Shown: positions 15,849-24,855, numbered from the stretch's first letter. The stretch is DNA of 64,000 nt from Streptomyces colonosanans (GCF_001866645.1 NZ_MLYP01000002.1:111665-175664), one strand, 5' to 3'. Notes: generated by a model from the letters alone, not told the origin. A program made the numbers and translations.

Positions 15849-16947
15849 CGCTGGTCCGTTCGCCAGAGTGGGGGTGAGGGGCCGGTGTGGTGGTGAACAA
15901 GGTGTCGGTCGTCGTGAGCGGGTCCTGGCTCTCGGCGAGCTTGATCAGTACGAGCAGAAGGTCGTCTCCGGTCAGCCGGGAGGCAGGGATGACTCCGAGG
16001 ATGCGCAGGGCGAGGAAGGCGTGGATCTCCTTCAGGCCGCTGCCGTCCTCCCCCCAAAGACCGTCCAGGGCCCGTGTGATGGCCGCAGTGCGGCCGGGGC
16101 CGACGTTCCAGGAGTACCGGACGTCGATGTGCCGACTGCCCTGGTGCAGTTCCAGGTGCTCGATGCGCGGGTGGGTCAGGGGCGGCAAGGCAAGGCGGAG
16201 GGTGCGGGCGTACACGTCGGGCTGGTAGCGGGGAACGAGCCAGCCGCCCAGGGCCATCAGGTACCAGAGCAGGTTGGCGGCCTCGCCCGCCGCGGTGTTG
16301 CGGCCGGCGAATTCGAAGTCGAGCCAGCACAGCGGGTCGGCGATGTTGGGTTCCGTGGGGTCGCCTTGCGTCAGACCGGCCAGCCAGCTGCGGTCGGGGG
16401 CCAGGAAGTGGCGGAGGCTGTCGATGATGTCGGCGACGTTCAGCGTCAGCTGCCGGCCGTTGGCGGTAAGGGTGAAGTCGGCCAGCTCCCGGAGGGTGAG
16501 GGTCGTATCGGTGTGGGGCAGGGCGATCGGCAGGTCACAGCGGAGGTACCAGCGGTCCAGGCGGCCGCCCAGGCGAATCCGGTCGAGGTACAGGTCCGGA
16601 ACGCACTCGGCCAGCGGCACGTTCTTCCCGGTCTCCTCGGCCGCCGCCCGCAGGTCAGCGCAGACGCCGTCCACGAGGCGGTCCAAGCGGGACTGCACGG
16701 CCGGATCGCGGTCGGCGAGGGCGATCACGTCGCCCATCAGCAGCTCGCACCGGCCGGTGGCGAAGACGTCCTCGTAGGCGAGGAGCTGCCTATCCGGTAA
16801 CGCGATCTGCCCGTGAAGGGCCGGAACCGCGATGCGGGAGGCGAGCCGTGCCCATCCCTTCGCCTCGACCTCGGCCTGCTCGCGGGTCGCCACCGGCTTG
16901 TGGAAGGCGCCCGCTGTCGCCGGGGCCCGCCGGGCGCTCGCGCTCAC
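15829..16947 (-). CDS. Phosphotransferase-like protein (APH/choline-kinase fold)
   Basis: 372 aa. The start is the GTG at 16947, with GGGGAG 6 bp upstream and a 4-bp GTGA overlap with the preceding gene. The catalytic loop reads TQGDPTEPNI, a variant of HGDxxxxNx in which the usual His is replaced by Gln. The metal-binding segment is CWLDFEFAGRN. These fit the APH/choline-kinase superfamily, but the substrate is unlikely to be an antibiotic given the operon context. The C-terminal 60 residues are Pro/Thr-rich. The short N-lobe lacks an obvious VxK lysine, so activity should not be assumed. Confidence 0.78.
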   Translation of the reverse strand: MSASARRAPATAGAFHKPVATREQAEVEAKGWARLASRIAVPALHGQIALPDRQLLAYEDVFATGRCELLMGDVIALADRDPAVQSRLDRLVDGVCADLRAAAEETGKNVPLAECVPDLYLDRIRLGGRLDRWYLRCDLPIALPHTDTTLTLRELADFTLTANGRQLTLNVADIIDSLRHFLAPDRSWLAGLTQGDPTEPNIADPLCWLDFEFAGRNTAAGEAANLLWYLMALGGWLVPRYQPDVYARTLRLALPPLTHPRIEHLELHQGSRHIDVRYSWNVGPGRTAAITRALDGLWGEDGSGLKEIHAFLALRILGVIPASRLTGDDLLLVLIKLAESQDPLTTTDTLFTTTPAPHPHSGERTSDVPAPA

Positions 16948-18851
16948 CGCGTCTCCCCGGGGAGGGTGTCCAGCCAAGTCTGGAGAACGAGGCGTGCGAG
17001 CGCTTCGGCGGCGGGCCGCTCGGTGCGGGCGGTGGTGACCACGCTCGTGTCCTGCCGTTTGGCGTCGAGGAGGACGGTGAGGGCGTCGCTGTCGGAGGGG
17101 CACTCGATGCCGCTGAAGCGGAGCTGAATTTTCGCAAGCAGCGCGGTGACCTTGTAGAGGTCGCGGAGGTCGGGTGCTCCCTTGAGGAGCTGGCGGCGGA
17201 TCTCGATGGCGGCCTGGATGCCGTCGCGCAGGCTCACGGCGATGTCGGTGGCTGCGTCCGGGGTGGGCAGGGCCAAGCCGGGGGAGGACCACAGTGGGAC
17301 CAGCGCCCCGCTGCCGATCAGCGCCAGGACGTGGAGGAGGCGGGAGGTCACGGCACCGGCCCGGCACTCGGCTCGGGTCAGTACGGTCAGACCGAGTTTG
17401 ACCCCGCCGAGTTCGGCCTCCAATTCCGCAAGGACCTGGCGCATCTCGTCGAGGGAGGAGGCGTCAGCCACGACCAAGACGTCGAGGTCGCTCCAGCCGT
17501 GCTGGTACTTGCCTCGGGCGCCACTGCCGGTGACGGCCAGCAAGTCGATCAGCGGACGCAGGCCGGTGGTGCGGTCGAGGAACTCGGCCAGGTAGGACTC
17601 CAGGTGTACGGGGAGTCCAAGCGCGTTGACCGGCATGGTGCTGGGCTGATGCTCCGGCCAGCGGCGGTCGAGCACGATGCGGTCCAGCCGGCGTTCCAGT
17701 TCCAGCCGCGGCCCGTCGTTACCGATGGCCTCGTGGGCGATGGAGGCGATCTTGTCCGCGCCCCGTCCGCTCTTGACGATGTCGCGGTCGGCGACGTCCT
17801 GGGCCCCGGCGGTGCTCCGGCGTGCGCGGGTGGTCTCGGAGGCGTCCAGGTAGGCGATGGTGAGCTGGGATCCGAGCATCCGGGCGAGTTCGGCGGTCGA
17901 GTCGAAGTCGTGCAGCGACTCGATGCTGACGGAGTCGAGGAAGTGGTGCGCCTGGCAGAACCGGTCCAGCGCGTCCACGATCAGTTCGGCCTGCACGATC
18001 GGGCCCACTCGGTACGGATCGGGAATGACCGCCCGCCCGGCCGCGTCCTCGATGAGATACCCGATCTTGAGTCGGGCGTGGCCGTGGTGCGTACGCAGGT
18101 ACTCGCCGGCCGTGCTCTTGCCGCTCTCCGACATGCCGCCCAGCGCGGTGACGTGTACGCCTGCCAGGGCCCGGCTGGGCACGTTCGGGTGCAGGGGCGC
18201 CAGGAGCCGGCGCACCTCGTCCTGGATGGTGATGGTCGGCCGGTCTCCGATACGGATCGACATCGGGAAGCGGCCCTCGGCGACGAGCCGGTTGATCTGC
18301 TCGTGCAGGTGGCGCTGGTACGCCGCATAGGTATCGGTGACGGTCACCTCATGGGCCAGGCTTCGGCGTGCGCCTTCCTCGGGGTCGTCGCAGTGCAGGA
18401 GGACGAGGGCGCATTCGTCCTCCTCGGCGGCCCGCAGGTCGGCCTCGTACGGGGCCAGCAGGAGCCGAACCCTGTCCGCGGCGTGTGTGGTGCCCAGGTT
18501 CTCCCGTACGGCGACCGTCGCGGCCACGGTCGCCTCCAGCATGGGGATGCCCCGGTCCAGCAGGCGCACCGGCGCGGAGAAGGGGTGACGGGAGCGTTCC
18601 AGGTAGGAGGTGGCGAGAACATCGGCGACCTCCTCGACCGGGCCGGTCTCGAACCACCAGCGGGCCATGCCGTCGGCCTTGATGGTGGCCCAGCGCGGGT
18701 CGTAGCGATCGAGCGGGCCCGCTGAGGTCGCGGCCGGGCCCATGCGCCGGGCGAGGATCCCGATCTGCTTGGTCTTCCCGGTGTTGTCGGGGCCGCTGAA
18801 CGCGACCGACACGGGGAGGGGGTGCATGTCGCTGCTGTACTGGCTGGACAT
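16944..18851 (-). CDS. Triple fusion: two P-loop kinase domains and a nucleotidyltransferase domain
   Basis: 635 aa. Domain 1 (about 12-220) has a thymidylate-kinase-like P-loop GPDNTGKT at residues 20-27 and an LLDRG motif near 97-101. Domain 2 (about 230-405) has a second P-loop, GGMSESGKST at 238-247, of the dephospho-CoA/nucleotide-kinase type, with an Arg-rich lid around 341-364. Domain 3 (about 410-635) is a minimal nucleotidyltransferase: GSGARGKYQHGWSDLDVLVV at 442-461 carries the GS and DxD metal motifs, followed by a helical segment. I know of no named family with this order. It heads the enzyme part of the operon and is coupled to the phosphotransferase gene. Sequential phosphorylation and nucleotidyl transfer on one small molecule is plausible. 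Confidence 0.88.
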   Translation of the reverse strand: MSSQYSSDMHPLPVSVAFSGPDNTGKTKQIGILARRMGPAATSAGPLDRYDPRWATIKADGMARWWFETGPVEEVADVLATSYLERSRHPFSAPVRLLDRGIPMLEATVAATVAVRENLGTTHAADRVRLLLAPYEADLRAAEEDECALVLLHCDDPEEGARRSLAHEVTVTDTYAAYQRHLHEQINRLVAEGRFPMSIRIGDRPTITIQDEVRRLLAPLHPNVPSRALAGVHVTALGGMSESGKSTAGEYLRTHHGHARLKIGYLIEDAAGRAVIPDPYRVGPIVQAELIVDALDRFCQAHHFLDSVSIESLHDFDSTAELARMLGSQLTIAYLDASETTRARRSTAGAQDVADRDIVKSGRGADKIASIAHEAIGNDGPRLELERRLDRIVLDRRWPEHQPSTMPVNALGLPVHLESYLAEFLDRTTGLRPLIDLLAVTGSGARGKYQHGWSDLDVLVVADASSLDEMRQVLAELEAELGGVKLGLTVLTRAECRAGAVTSRLLHVLALIGSGALVPLWSSPGLALPTPDAATDIAVSLRDGIQAAIEIRRQLLKGAPDLRDLYKVTALLAKIQLRFSGIECPSDSDALTVLLDAKRQDTSVVTTARTERPAAEALARLVLQTWLDTLPGETR

Positions 18852-18947
18852 CGGTTTTCCCTTCGCTGGTGATGCGGAGCGTGTGTGCCGGCGAGGTGCC
18901 GTGGAGGACCTGCGGCGAGAGGGCGGGGCCGGCCGGGGCCGGAGTGC

Positions 18948-19229
18948 CTAACCGGCGCCGTCGGCCAACGAAATGTCGTCGGCGCTGAGCGGCGGACTCG
19001 CCAACGGCATCTGGGCGGCCGGGTACTCGGCGTGGACCAGGAGCCCGACCATGGCGAATCCGGCAGCCGTGCCGAGCGCCCAGACCCAGCCCAGGGCCAT
19101 CTCCAGCGGGTCGGTTAACGGAGAACGGCTCACCGGGCCCGCCCCTCGGACCGCGGAGTCCTGTGCCGCAACAGGCCCTCGCGAAGGCGGGATCGAGCGG
19201 GTCCGTGCGCTGTCAGCGGTCATCGCCAC
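18948..19229 (-). CDS. Small predicted membrane protein, first gene of the kinase/NTase operon
   Basis: 93 aa. The GTG at 19229 is preceded by GAGAGG at 8 bp; an ATG at 19223 is possible. There is one clear membrane segment (LGWVWALGTAAGFAMVGLLV), with hydrophilic ends and no recognised domain. The stop lies 96 bp before the triple-fusion gene, in the same direction. The coding pattern and ribosome site support a real gene, but the function is unknown. It may tether the operon's enzymes to the membrane. Confidence 0.6.
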   Translation of the reverse strand: MAMTADSARTRSIPPSRGPVAAQDSAVRGAGPVSRSPLTDPLEMALGWVWALGTAAGFAMVGLLVHAEYPAAQMPLASPPLSADDISLADGAG

Positions 19230-19366
19230 CGTCGGTTCCTCTCACATGTCCGGGCAGGCTCCGACGGGCCCTGAACAGTGCCTGTTCGAGCCATTCGGAG
19301 ATCTGCGGGGTGATGTTCAGTGAACGGCGGTCCGCCCTCCCAGGACAGGGCCCAGGATGTAGTCCT

Positions 19367-19385
19367 GCGTAATCCCGCGTAATCC
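19367..19385. promoter_or_regulatory. Direct repeats upstream of the XRE-TPR gene
   Basis: Two copies of GCGTAATCC at 19367-19375 and 19377-19385, phased at 10 bp and preceded by a weaker GTAGTCC. They sit in the divergent spacer just before the GTG of the regulator, a likely operator for that protein. Confidence 0.4.
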
Positions 19386-19404
19386 AGGTGGGGAGGGTGA
19401 CGAG

Positions 19405-20724
19405 GTGCCGAGGAACCCGGCCGTCGCGGAACTGATCAAGCAGGCATGCCGGGAACGGGGATGGGGGCCTTCGGAGTTGGCACGTGCCCTTGGCCTGGCC
19501 GAGTGCGGCGACCCGCGGCGCCTCCAGCGCCAGCACGCCCGGCGCTGGATTGAGGGAGAGCGGACTCCCGGCCACTGGTGGCCCTACATCGCGCAGGTGT
19601 TGGGGCTGGACCCCGAGGCGATCGACCTTCCGGAGCCCATGCCGGCGGCACTCCACACCGATACCGTTGCATCAGTCCTGCACCTGGGAAGGAGCGACGT
19701 GGAACGTCGGGAGTTCGTCCTCGCCTCCAGCGGATACGCGCTGTCCGTGCTCGGCCTGCCCGATATGGACAGCATCACCCGCCGGACCAAGACCGCCCTT
19801 CCCGGAGCCGTCCGCGTCGGCCAGGGCGAGGTGGCCGCCGTACGCCACATGGTGAAGGCCCTCGGCGACTCGGCCTCCGAACTCGGTGGCGGCCATGCCC
19901 GCCACCTGGCCGTCCGCTACCTCACCCAGGACGTCGCGCCCTGGCTGGAGGGCCGCTTCACCGAGGCCACCGGCCGGGACCTGTTCTCCGCTACCTCTCA
20001 GCTCGTCCACCTCGCCGGCTGGATGGCCCAGGACGAAGGCGACACCCCCGAACTGCGCGGGCTCGCCCAGCGCTACTACGCGCACTCCTTCCGCCTTGCC
20101 GCCGAAGCAAGCGACCCCGAACTCTCGGCGACCGCACTCCGCGGTCTAGCCGTGCAGTGCGTCGACCTCGGCTACCGGGCCGAAGCCGTCCAGCTCGGCG
20201 AAGCCTGCGTGGACTACGGCCGCCACCTCGACAACCCGCGCGCCGTGGCCTACTACGAAGCCACCCTCGCCAACGCCGCCGCCCAGGACGACGACCGCCG
20301 CATGGCCACCAAGCACCTGGCCATGTCCGAGGCGGCCATCGGCAGGCCGGCTGCCGCGGGCGGCGACTCCTGGGCAGCTCACTACTCCCCCGGCCGCTGG
20401 GCCCACGAATCCGGCATGATCCTCTCCCGCCTCGGAGACCTCGACGCCGCCGAGGAACACCTCCACCTCGCCCTCGACATCCACGGCCTCGACCGTCGCC
20501 GCACCCGCGCCATCGTCCTCGCCGACCTCGGCGGCGTGCGGCTGCGCCAAGGCGACGTGGACGGCGCCATGTCCACCTGGTGCGAGTTCCTCGACTGCGC
20601 CGACGGAATCCGCTCGGTGAAGGTCCAGGCCGCCCTCCAGGACATGCGCGTCCGCCTGCGCCGGTACAGCGGAGTGCCGGAAGCCCAGGAGCTCCGCGAG
20701 CAGGCAGCCCGCATCGCAGGCTGA
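19405..20724 (+). CDS. XRE-type regulator with tetratricopeptide repeats
   Basis: 439 aa, GTG start with GGAGGG 7 bp upstream. The N-terminal HTH spans about residues 5-75 (CRERGWGPSELARALGLAEC, then HARRWIEGERTPG). The rest is a helical TPR array, clearest at LSRLGDLDAAEEHLHLALDI and LRQGDVDGAMSTW. Proteins of this layout are common in Streptomyces and are thought to act as peptide- or ligand-responsive regulators. It is divergent from the kinase/nucleotidyltransferase operon and is the obvious candidate to control it. Confidence 0.87.
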   Translation: MPRNPAVAELIKQACRERGWGPSELARALGLAECGDPRRLQRQHARRWIEGERTPGHWWPYIAQVLGLDPEAIDLPEPMPAALHTDTVASVLHLGRSDVERREFVLASSGYALSVLGLPDMDSITRRTKTALPGAVRVGQGEVAAVRHMVKALGDSASELGGGHARHLAVRYLTQDVAPWLEGRFTEATGRDLFSATSQLVHLAGWMAQDEGDTPELRGLAQRYYAHSFRLAAEASDPELSATALRGLAVQCVDLGYRAEAVQLGEACVDYGRHLDNPRAVAYYEATLANAAAQDDDRRMATKHLAMSEAAIGRPAAAGGDSWAAHYSPGRWAHESGMILSRLGDLDAAEEHLHLALDIHGLDRRRTRAIVLADLGGVRLRQGDVDGAMSTWCEFLDCADGIRSVKVQAALQDMRVRLRRYSGVPEAQELREQAARIAG

Positions 20725-20867
20725 ACCTTCGGACCAGCTCTGTCAGCGCTGGGTGGTAATCCTGTTCTGAGCCAATCACCCCGGCGCCCGCCCGGACAGC
20801 AGCCGACCAAGTGGGCCGGGCACCTACATCATGCTGATGGGTACTGCAGTCACTAACAGGGAGCACG

Positions 20868-21785
20868 ATGCTCGACTTTCGCGAGTTGGCGCCGGACGGC
20901 GAGGACCTGGAACAACTGGTCCGCGAGCTGGCCCTAGCCCTCGGCTACCGGGCCAAGTGGTCAGGTAGGGGAGCAGACGGCGGGCGCGACCTCCTCCTCG
21001 AGGAGCCGGGGGATGCCGTGCTGGGGGCGAAGACACGCAACTGGGTGATCTCGTGCAAGCACATGGCTCACGCCAAGGATGGTGCCGGACGCTCGGTCAA
21101 CGGCGAAGACGTTGGAAGCATCGGCGGCATCGTGGACGCCGTTGCTCAGCATGACGCCGACGCTTTCCTGCTCGTCTGCTCCACCCAGCCCTCAAGCGCC
21201 CTGGTCTCCCGGCTGGAGTCAATCGAGCGGACCAAGGGCGTCCACACCCATGTCTGGGACGGAGTGGAGCTCGAACGCATGCTCGCCACTCCTCGCGGCT
21301 GGGCGGTGGCCCAGCGGTTCTTCCCGGTGAGCGCCGAAGCCAGCGGGTGGAGGGTCTTCGCCACCAGCGAGCCAAACCGGTTCATCGGTGTCACCCGCGG
21401 CTTCTACCTCCGTGTCGCCAACCGGCACGGAAGCGCCGTCGGGTTCCCGCTCAGCTGGATCGACGAGCGCTTGGACAGAGTCGCCTCGATCGAATTGCCC
21501 GTCGGGCACGAAATCCGCCCTCGGGGTGTCTTCTACGACGACAAGCACGGCGGATTTGTCTGGTATTTCGACTACCTACATGGTTACCGCAGCTGGCAGC
21601 CCGAGGAGATCGAGCCGCCGATGGATGCGTACACGTTGCGCCAGCGGCTCGGCGACGATGGTGTCTCCTACGACGACGGTCAGTTCGACAACTTCGAGAT
21701 CACCTTCAGGAAGGTCGACCGAGGTCACGATGCCTACGATGCGGACCACTACCGGTACTACGAGAGCGTCCCCAGCTACGTCTAG
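20868..21785 (+). CDS. Mrr-like restriction endonuclease fold protein
   Basis: 305 aa. The N-terminal ~140 residues carry the PD-(D/E)xK nuclease core: LALALGYRAKWSGRGADGGR provides the first Asp, DLLLE follows, and WVISCKHMA gives the (D/E)xK-like S-C-K. Later HVWDGVELERML resembles the end of Mrr-cat domains. The remaining ~150 residues, rich in Tyr and Asp (EEIEPPMDAYTLRQRLGDDG), match nothing I know and could be a target-recognition or effector part. No methylase is adjacent, so it may act on modified DNA like Mrr or as a stand-alone nuclease. It starts 143 bp after the XRE-TPR gene. Confidence 0.75.
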   Translation: MLDFRELAPDGEDLEQLVRELALALGYRAKWSGRGADGGRDLLLEEPGDAVLGAKTRNWVISCKHMAHAKDGAGRSVNGEDVGSIGGIVDAVAQHDADAFLLVCSTQPSSALVSRLESIERTKGVHTHVWDGVELERMLATPRGWAVAQRFFPVSAEASGWRVFATSEPNRFIGVTRGFYLRVANRHGSAVGFPLSWIDERLDRVASIELPVGHEIRPRGVFYDDKHGGFVWYFDYLHGYRSWQPEEIEPPMDAYTLRQRLGDDGVSYDDGQFDNFEITFRKVDRGHDAYDADHYRYYESVPSYV

Positions 21786-21865
21786 GCCACTGGTGCCTGA
21801 CGGCTGATCTCGAAGCGACGAACCCGACCAGCGCGGGTGAAGCGAACACCGCCGAGACAAGGGGC

Positions 21866-22019
21866 ATGCCATAACGTGCCAGTAGGACAACGGTCACCAG
21901 CGGACCCAGCGAAGCATCCGGAACGGGTCTCTTTGTGAGGCGTTTCCGCAGATCAGACACAACATGCACGTTGGGGTGCCGGGTGATTACCAAGCGGGTT
22001 CGATACCCGTCATCCGCTC
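21866..22019 (+). repeat. att-like region with tRNA-Gly 3' fragment, copy 1
   Basis: At 21994-22019 lies GCGGGTTCGATACCCG followed by TCATCCGCTC, which matches the T arm and 3' acceptor strand of Streptomyces tRNA-Gly. The 5' half of a tRNA is absent. Boxes ATGCCA (21866) and GTGCCA (21876) lie about 120 bp upstream, spaced 10 bp. A related arrangement is found at 26379-26520. This stretch carries no gene. I interpret it as an attachment site of an element targeting tRNA-Gly. Confidence 0.6.
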
Positions 22020-22025
22020 TTCAAC

Positions 22026-22054
22026 GAAGGCCCGGGGCAGAGAGCCGGGCCTTC
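22026..22054. terminator. Terminator after the tRNA-Gly fragment
   Basis: Perfect 10-bp inverted repeat GAAGGCCCGG/CCGGGCCTTC with a 9-nt loop. It lies between the att-like site and the convergent end of the next gene. Confidence 0.65.
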
Positions 22055-22128
22055 GTCATTGTCCAGACCTATGCAGGTTCGAGCATTGGCCTGCCGTAGA
22101 GCTCCATGACGCGCCAAGCCACCCTGAA

Positions 22129-22878
22129 TCACGCGGTCCCTTGCAGAGAGTCGACTGTGGCGTACTCCACAACGAGAGGACTCGCCACTACACACCGAGG
22201 GGTGGCCGGGGTGCTCGGAAGAAGACCCGTGACACGTGCGTACCCGGTCATCATCGCGGCCGTGTCGATGCTGTCATCCTCATCGTCCAACGCATTCAGC
22301 AACTCCTGCACGCCGCGCCCATGCAGCCGCACGGCTGTCCGGGATGGAGCCTGCTCCACTGGCAGAGGGTCGCGGTGCCTGGCGAGAGCCTCAACGACCT
22401 GCCCGGCCCTGGTGACGAATGCAGTTCCCAGACTGGAGGCCGAGTCCTCCATCTCCAACGCGGGACCGTCCACCGACATCGGACTCCAGCCCCTTAGATG
22501 CCTGACCGACCCATGCATGAGCAGACGGCAGCCTCCGTCAGCCACAGGTCCTGTTCCCGTTCCGCCTGCTGGATCCACGAACAATGCGAGATCCTGATGG
22601 GCACCGCTGAGCGTCACGCATCGAAGTGGCGCTTCGAACAGCACCCACTGGCCAGGACGGAGGTCAGACACCGCGTACCAATCCGCCACGAGCTCAACGT
22701 GCTTGCATACCTCACGCAGATGTCGCAACTGGCCTTGTTCCGTGTCTGCCGCAGGCGCGTCCACATCGATACCGCCAAACGGCGAGGTCAAGCGGAGAGC
22801 ACCGGCGCGCGGGACACGACGAGGCTCGGGCACGAACTGCCGCAGCTTGCTCTCCGACAAGTAGACGATCTCGCGCAA
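22129..22878 (-). CDS. SAVMC3_10250-like protein of unknown function
   Basis: 249 aa, TTG start. It opens with MREIVYLSESKLRQF and includes SPFGGIDVDAP, then LRPGQWVLFEAPLRCVTLSG and LLMHGSVRHLRG. These are hallmarks of a family known from Streptomyces under the name SAVMC3_10250/DUF7019. The function is unknown. No signal peptide or membrane segment is seen. It is divergent from the coiled-coil/kinase pair and shares their cassette between two tRNA-Gly-like att regions, so it may be cargo of the same element. Confidence 0.72.
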   Translation of the reverse strand: MREIVYLSESKLRQFVPEPRRVPRAGALRLTSPFGGIDVDAPAADTEQGQLRHLREVCKHVELVADWYAVSDLRPGQWVLFEAPLRCVTLSGAHQDLALFVDPAGGTGTGPVADGGCRLLMHGSVRHLRGWSPMSVDGPALEMEDSASSLGTAFVTRAGQVVEALARHRDPLPVEQAPSRTAVRLHGRGVQELLNALDDEDDSIDTAAMMTGYARVTGLLPSTPATPRCVVASPLVVEYATVDSLQGTA

Positions 22879-23052
22879 GGGGCACCCCGTCCGGTCCGCT
22901 GGTGACGTGACACGTCATACTGCCACGCGCCACCGACAGTGACTGAAACAGCGCAATGCCTGGGTAAATCAAGCCAGTTGTAAGACGAACGCTCATGCGG
23001 AACCGACAATGAGCAGTACGAACTTCACTCGGTGATGACCTCGGGGGATGCC

Positions 23053-24855
23053 ATGGAAGACGGGCTTGAGCCGGACTCCGCACTAGACCGACTCAGCGAA
23101 CGAATCGAAGGGGTAGAAAGGGGGCAAGGCCGTCACGAAGAGAAGCTGGACGGCTTCAGGGAAGCCCTGCATGGCGTGGAAACGGACGTCGTGAGGCTCG
23201 GCAGCGAGGTCAGCAATGTACGCCAGGAGATCGCAGGGCTAGAGAGCGCAGTCACCAACACACGCCAGACCCTCGACACCTTCATCGAACAGTACGGGCG
23301 CGACCGGGAAGTCTCCAAGGCCCAGGCAGCGCTGTCTCGCCTTACCACCGAGTGGCATGCGAACTTCGCGCAGCGCAAGCAGACCCGCGCCTTGGCCCGT
23401 GGCCTGGTGCACACCCTCACCGCGCAGGCCATCTACAGAAAAGTGGTGAATACAGCCACGGTGCGGGCATGCTCTGAGGAGCGGCTGCTCCTCGAACCGA
23501 CTTACTGGCTTGCGCCTGCCGCCATGGCGGTCGCAGCCAAGTTCCGCAATGAGGAGGAGCAGGGTGAGCGCGCCCGGGCGCACGCCTGCGCCTTGGACGC
23601 TGCTAAGGCCAACCTCTTCTTCTCGTTGACGTGTTCTCGCCTCGGAGACGAGACCGAAGCCGCTGCATGGATGGACCTCTACCTCCAGTCGCTCGATCCC
23701 GATGAACTGGGCCAGGACTTCCTGGTCGTTCTGGACGCGATCGCCGGCAAGGAACTCGGCGAGAAGGCGCTTGGTTACACCCAGCAGGCCATGGCGCGAT
23801 GGAACCAAGGCGGCTCGCCCCTCTCAACCGGCGCGTATACATCGCCCGGCACGCGCGGTGGCACCCACCTGGAGTCCCGGCTGCTGAACTTGCGCAATCG
23901 CCTTGCCCAGAATCGGTACGCAGCTCTACGCAAGACATGCGGAGACCAGTGGGAGGTACTCCAGGGCGCTTGGGAACTATCGACCGTGCCTGACCAGACT
24001 TTGACCCACCTCGAGCACATGTTTCCGGACGGGTTCGACGGAGTCGACGGGGCCCACACGCCGGTCGGTAACGGCGGCCACTTGGAAAGCGCCCTCGAAC
24101 GCCTTATCGACCAACTCGAGCCGGACGAAGCGGATATGCGCGAGAGGATGCGACGGCTCGAGCGCATCATCGACCACGGCGGAGACCTTGTGGCAGCCGA
24201 CAGGGCAAACGAATCGTCAGTGTCCCCCGCACCCGCCCCGGTCGCACTCATGACGCTCCTCGATCAGGCCATATTCGAGCCGGACGAAGTGCGGCTCGGC
24301 CAGCCGGCTCGCCGCATGGCATTGCGGGCCATCTGGCCGGATTTGGAGGAGGCTGCACAGCGCCTAGTCACCACCTCCCGAGATCGCCTTCCGCGTCACA
24401 TCACGTTGAGCGTCGCAGGCTGGGACTGCTCCGTCCCGACGGACCCGCGGCTGATGGTGCAGCCGGGCCAGCTTGTCAATGAACTCGCCACGCACATCGA
24501 GCGACAGACTCAGGACCGGTCGGACGCTGTAATGCGCAGATGGCCACGCGTGATAGCCGCCTTGGTGATCGGTACCTTCACCCTGGCGCTGGTGGTGCCG
24601 TTCGTCGACGGCGCGGCTCGCTGGCTCTTCGCGCTGCTCACGATCGGCCTGTTCACCGGGGCGGGTTGGGAGTTCGGAAGCGTCCCGTTCCGCAGGAGGC
24701 GCGTACGTGATCAGGGAGACCGATTGCGACACGAGGCTGTCGCGACGATGAACAAGGCGCTCCACCAGTGCGAGGACCTCCTCGAGGATTGGCACGATGC
24801 GGTGGAGCAGCTGGATCTCCTCACTCGATGGGGAGAGAGCCATAAGCGGGACTAA
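23053..24855 (+). CDS. Coiled-coil protein with C-terminal membrane hairpin, unknown
   Basis: About 600 aa. The ATG at 23053 follows GGGGG; GTG/ATG at 23032/23035 are alternatives without a ribosome site. Residues of about 10-90 form a coiled coil (RLSERIEGVERGQGRHEEKL and heptads to QTLDTF). The central ~350 residues are helical with no motif I recognise. Near residue 505-545 two hydrophobic segments form a membrane hairpin (VIAALVIGTFTLALVVPFV and WLFALLTIGLFTGAGW), followed by a helical basic tail. No nucleotide-binding or nuclease motif is visible. It ends 44 bp before a protein kinase gene in the same direction. A membrane effector or sensor controlled by phosphorylation is possible. Confidence 0.8.
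   Translation: MEDGLEPDSALDRLSERIEGVERGQGRHEEKLDGFREALHGVETDVVRLGSEVSNVRQEIAGLESAVTNTRQTLDTFIEQYGRDREVSKAQAALSRLTTEWHANFAQRKQTRALARGLVHTLTAQAIYRKVVNTATVRACSEERLLLEPTYWLAPAAMAVAAKFRNEEEQGERARAHACALDAAKANLFFSLTCSRLGDETEAAAWMDLYLQSLDPDELGQDFLVVLDAIAGKELGEKALGYTQQAMARWNQGGSPLSTGAYTSPGTRGGTHLESRLLNLRNRLAQNRYAALRKTCGDQWEVLQGAWELSTVPDQTLTHLEHMFPDGFDGVDGAHTPVGNGGHLESALERLIDQLEPDEADMRERMRRLERIIDHGGDLVAADRANESSVSPAPAPVALMTLLDQAIFEPDEVRLGQPARRMALRAIWPDLEEAAQRLVTTSRDRLPRHITLSVAGWDCSVPTDPRLMVQPGQLVNELATHIERQTQDRSDAVMRRWPRVIAALVIGTFTLALVVPFVDGAARWLFALLTIGLFTGAGWEFGSVPFRRRRVRDQGDRLRHEAVATMNKALHQCEDLLEDWHDAVEQLDLLTRWGESHKRD

Noticed and set aside
15829..16947. Aminoglycoside resistance gene
   Set aside because: The catalytic His is replaced by Gln and the gene is coupled to kinase/NTase, SDR and NUDIX genes, so drug modification is not supported.
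14508..18725. Long plus-strand frames over the kinase/NTase operon
   Set aside because: Gly/Val/Asp-rich antisense shadows of the SDR, phosphotransferase and fusion genes.
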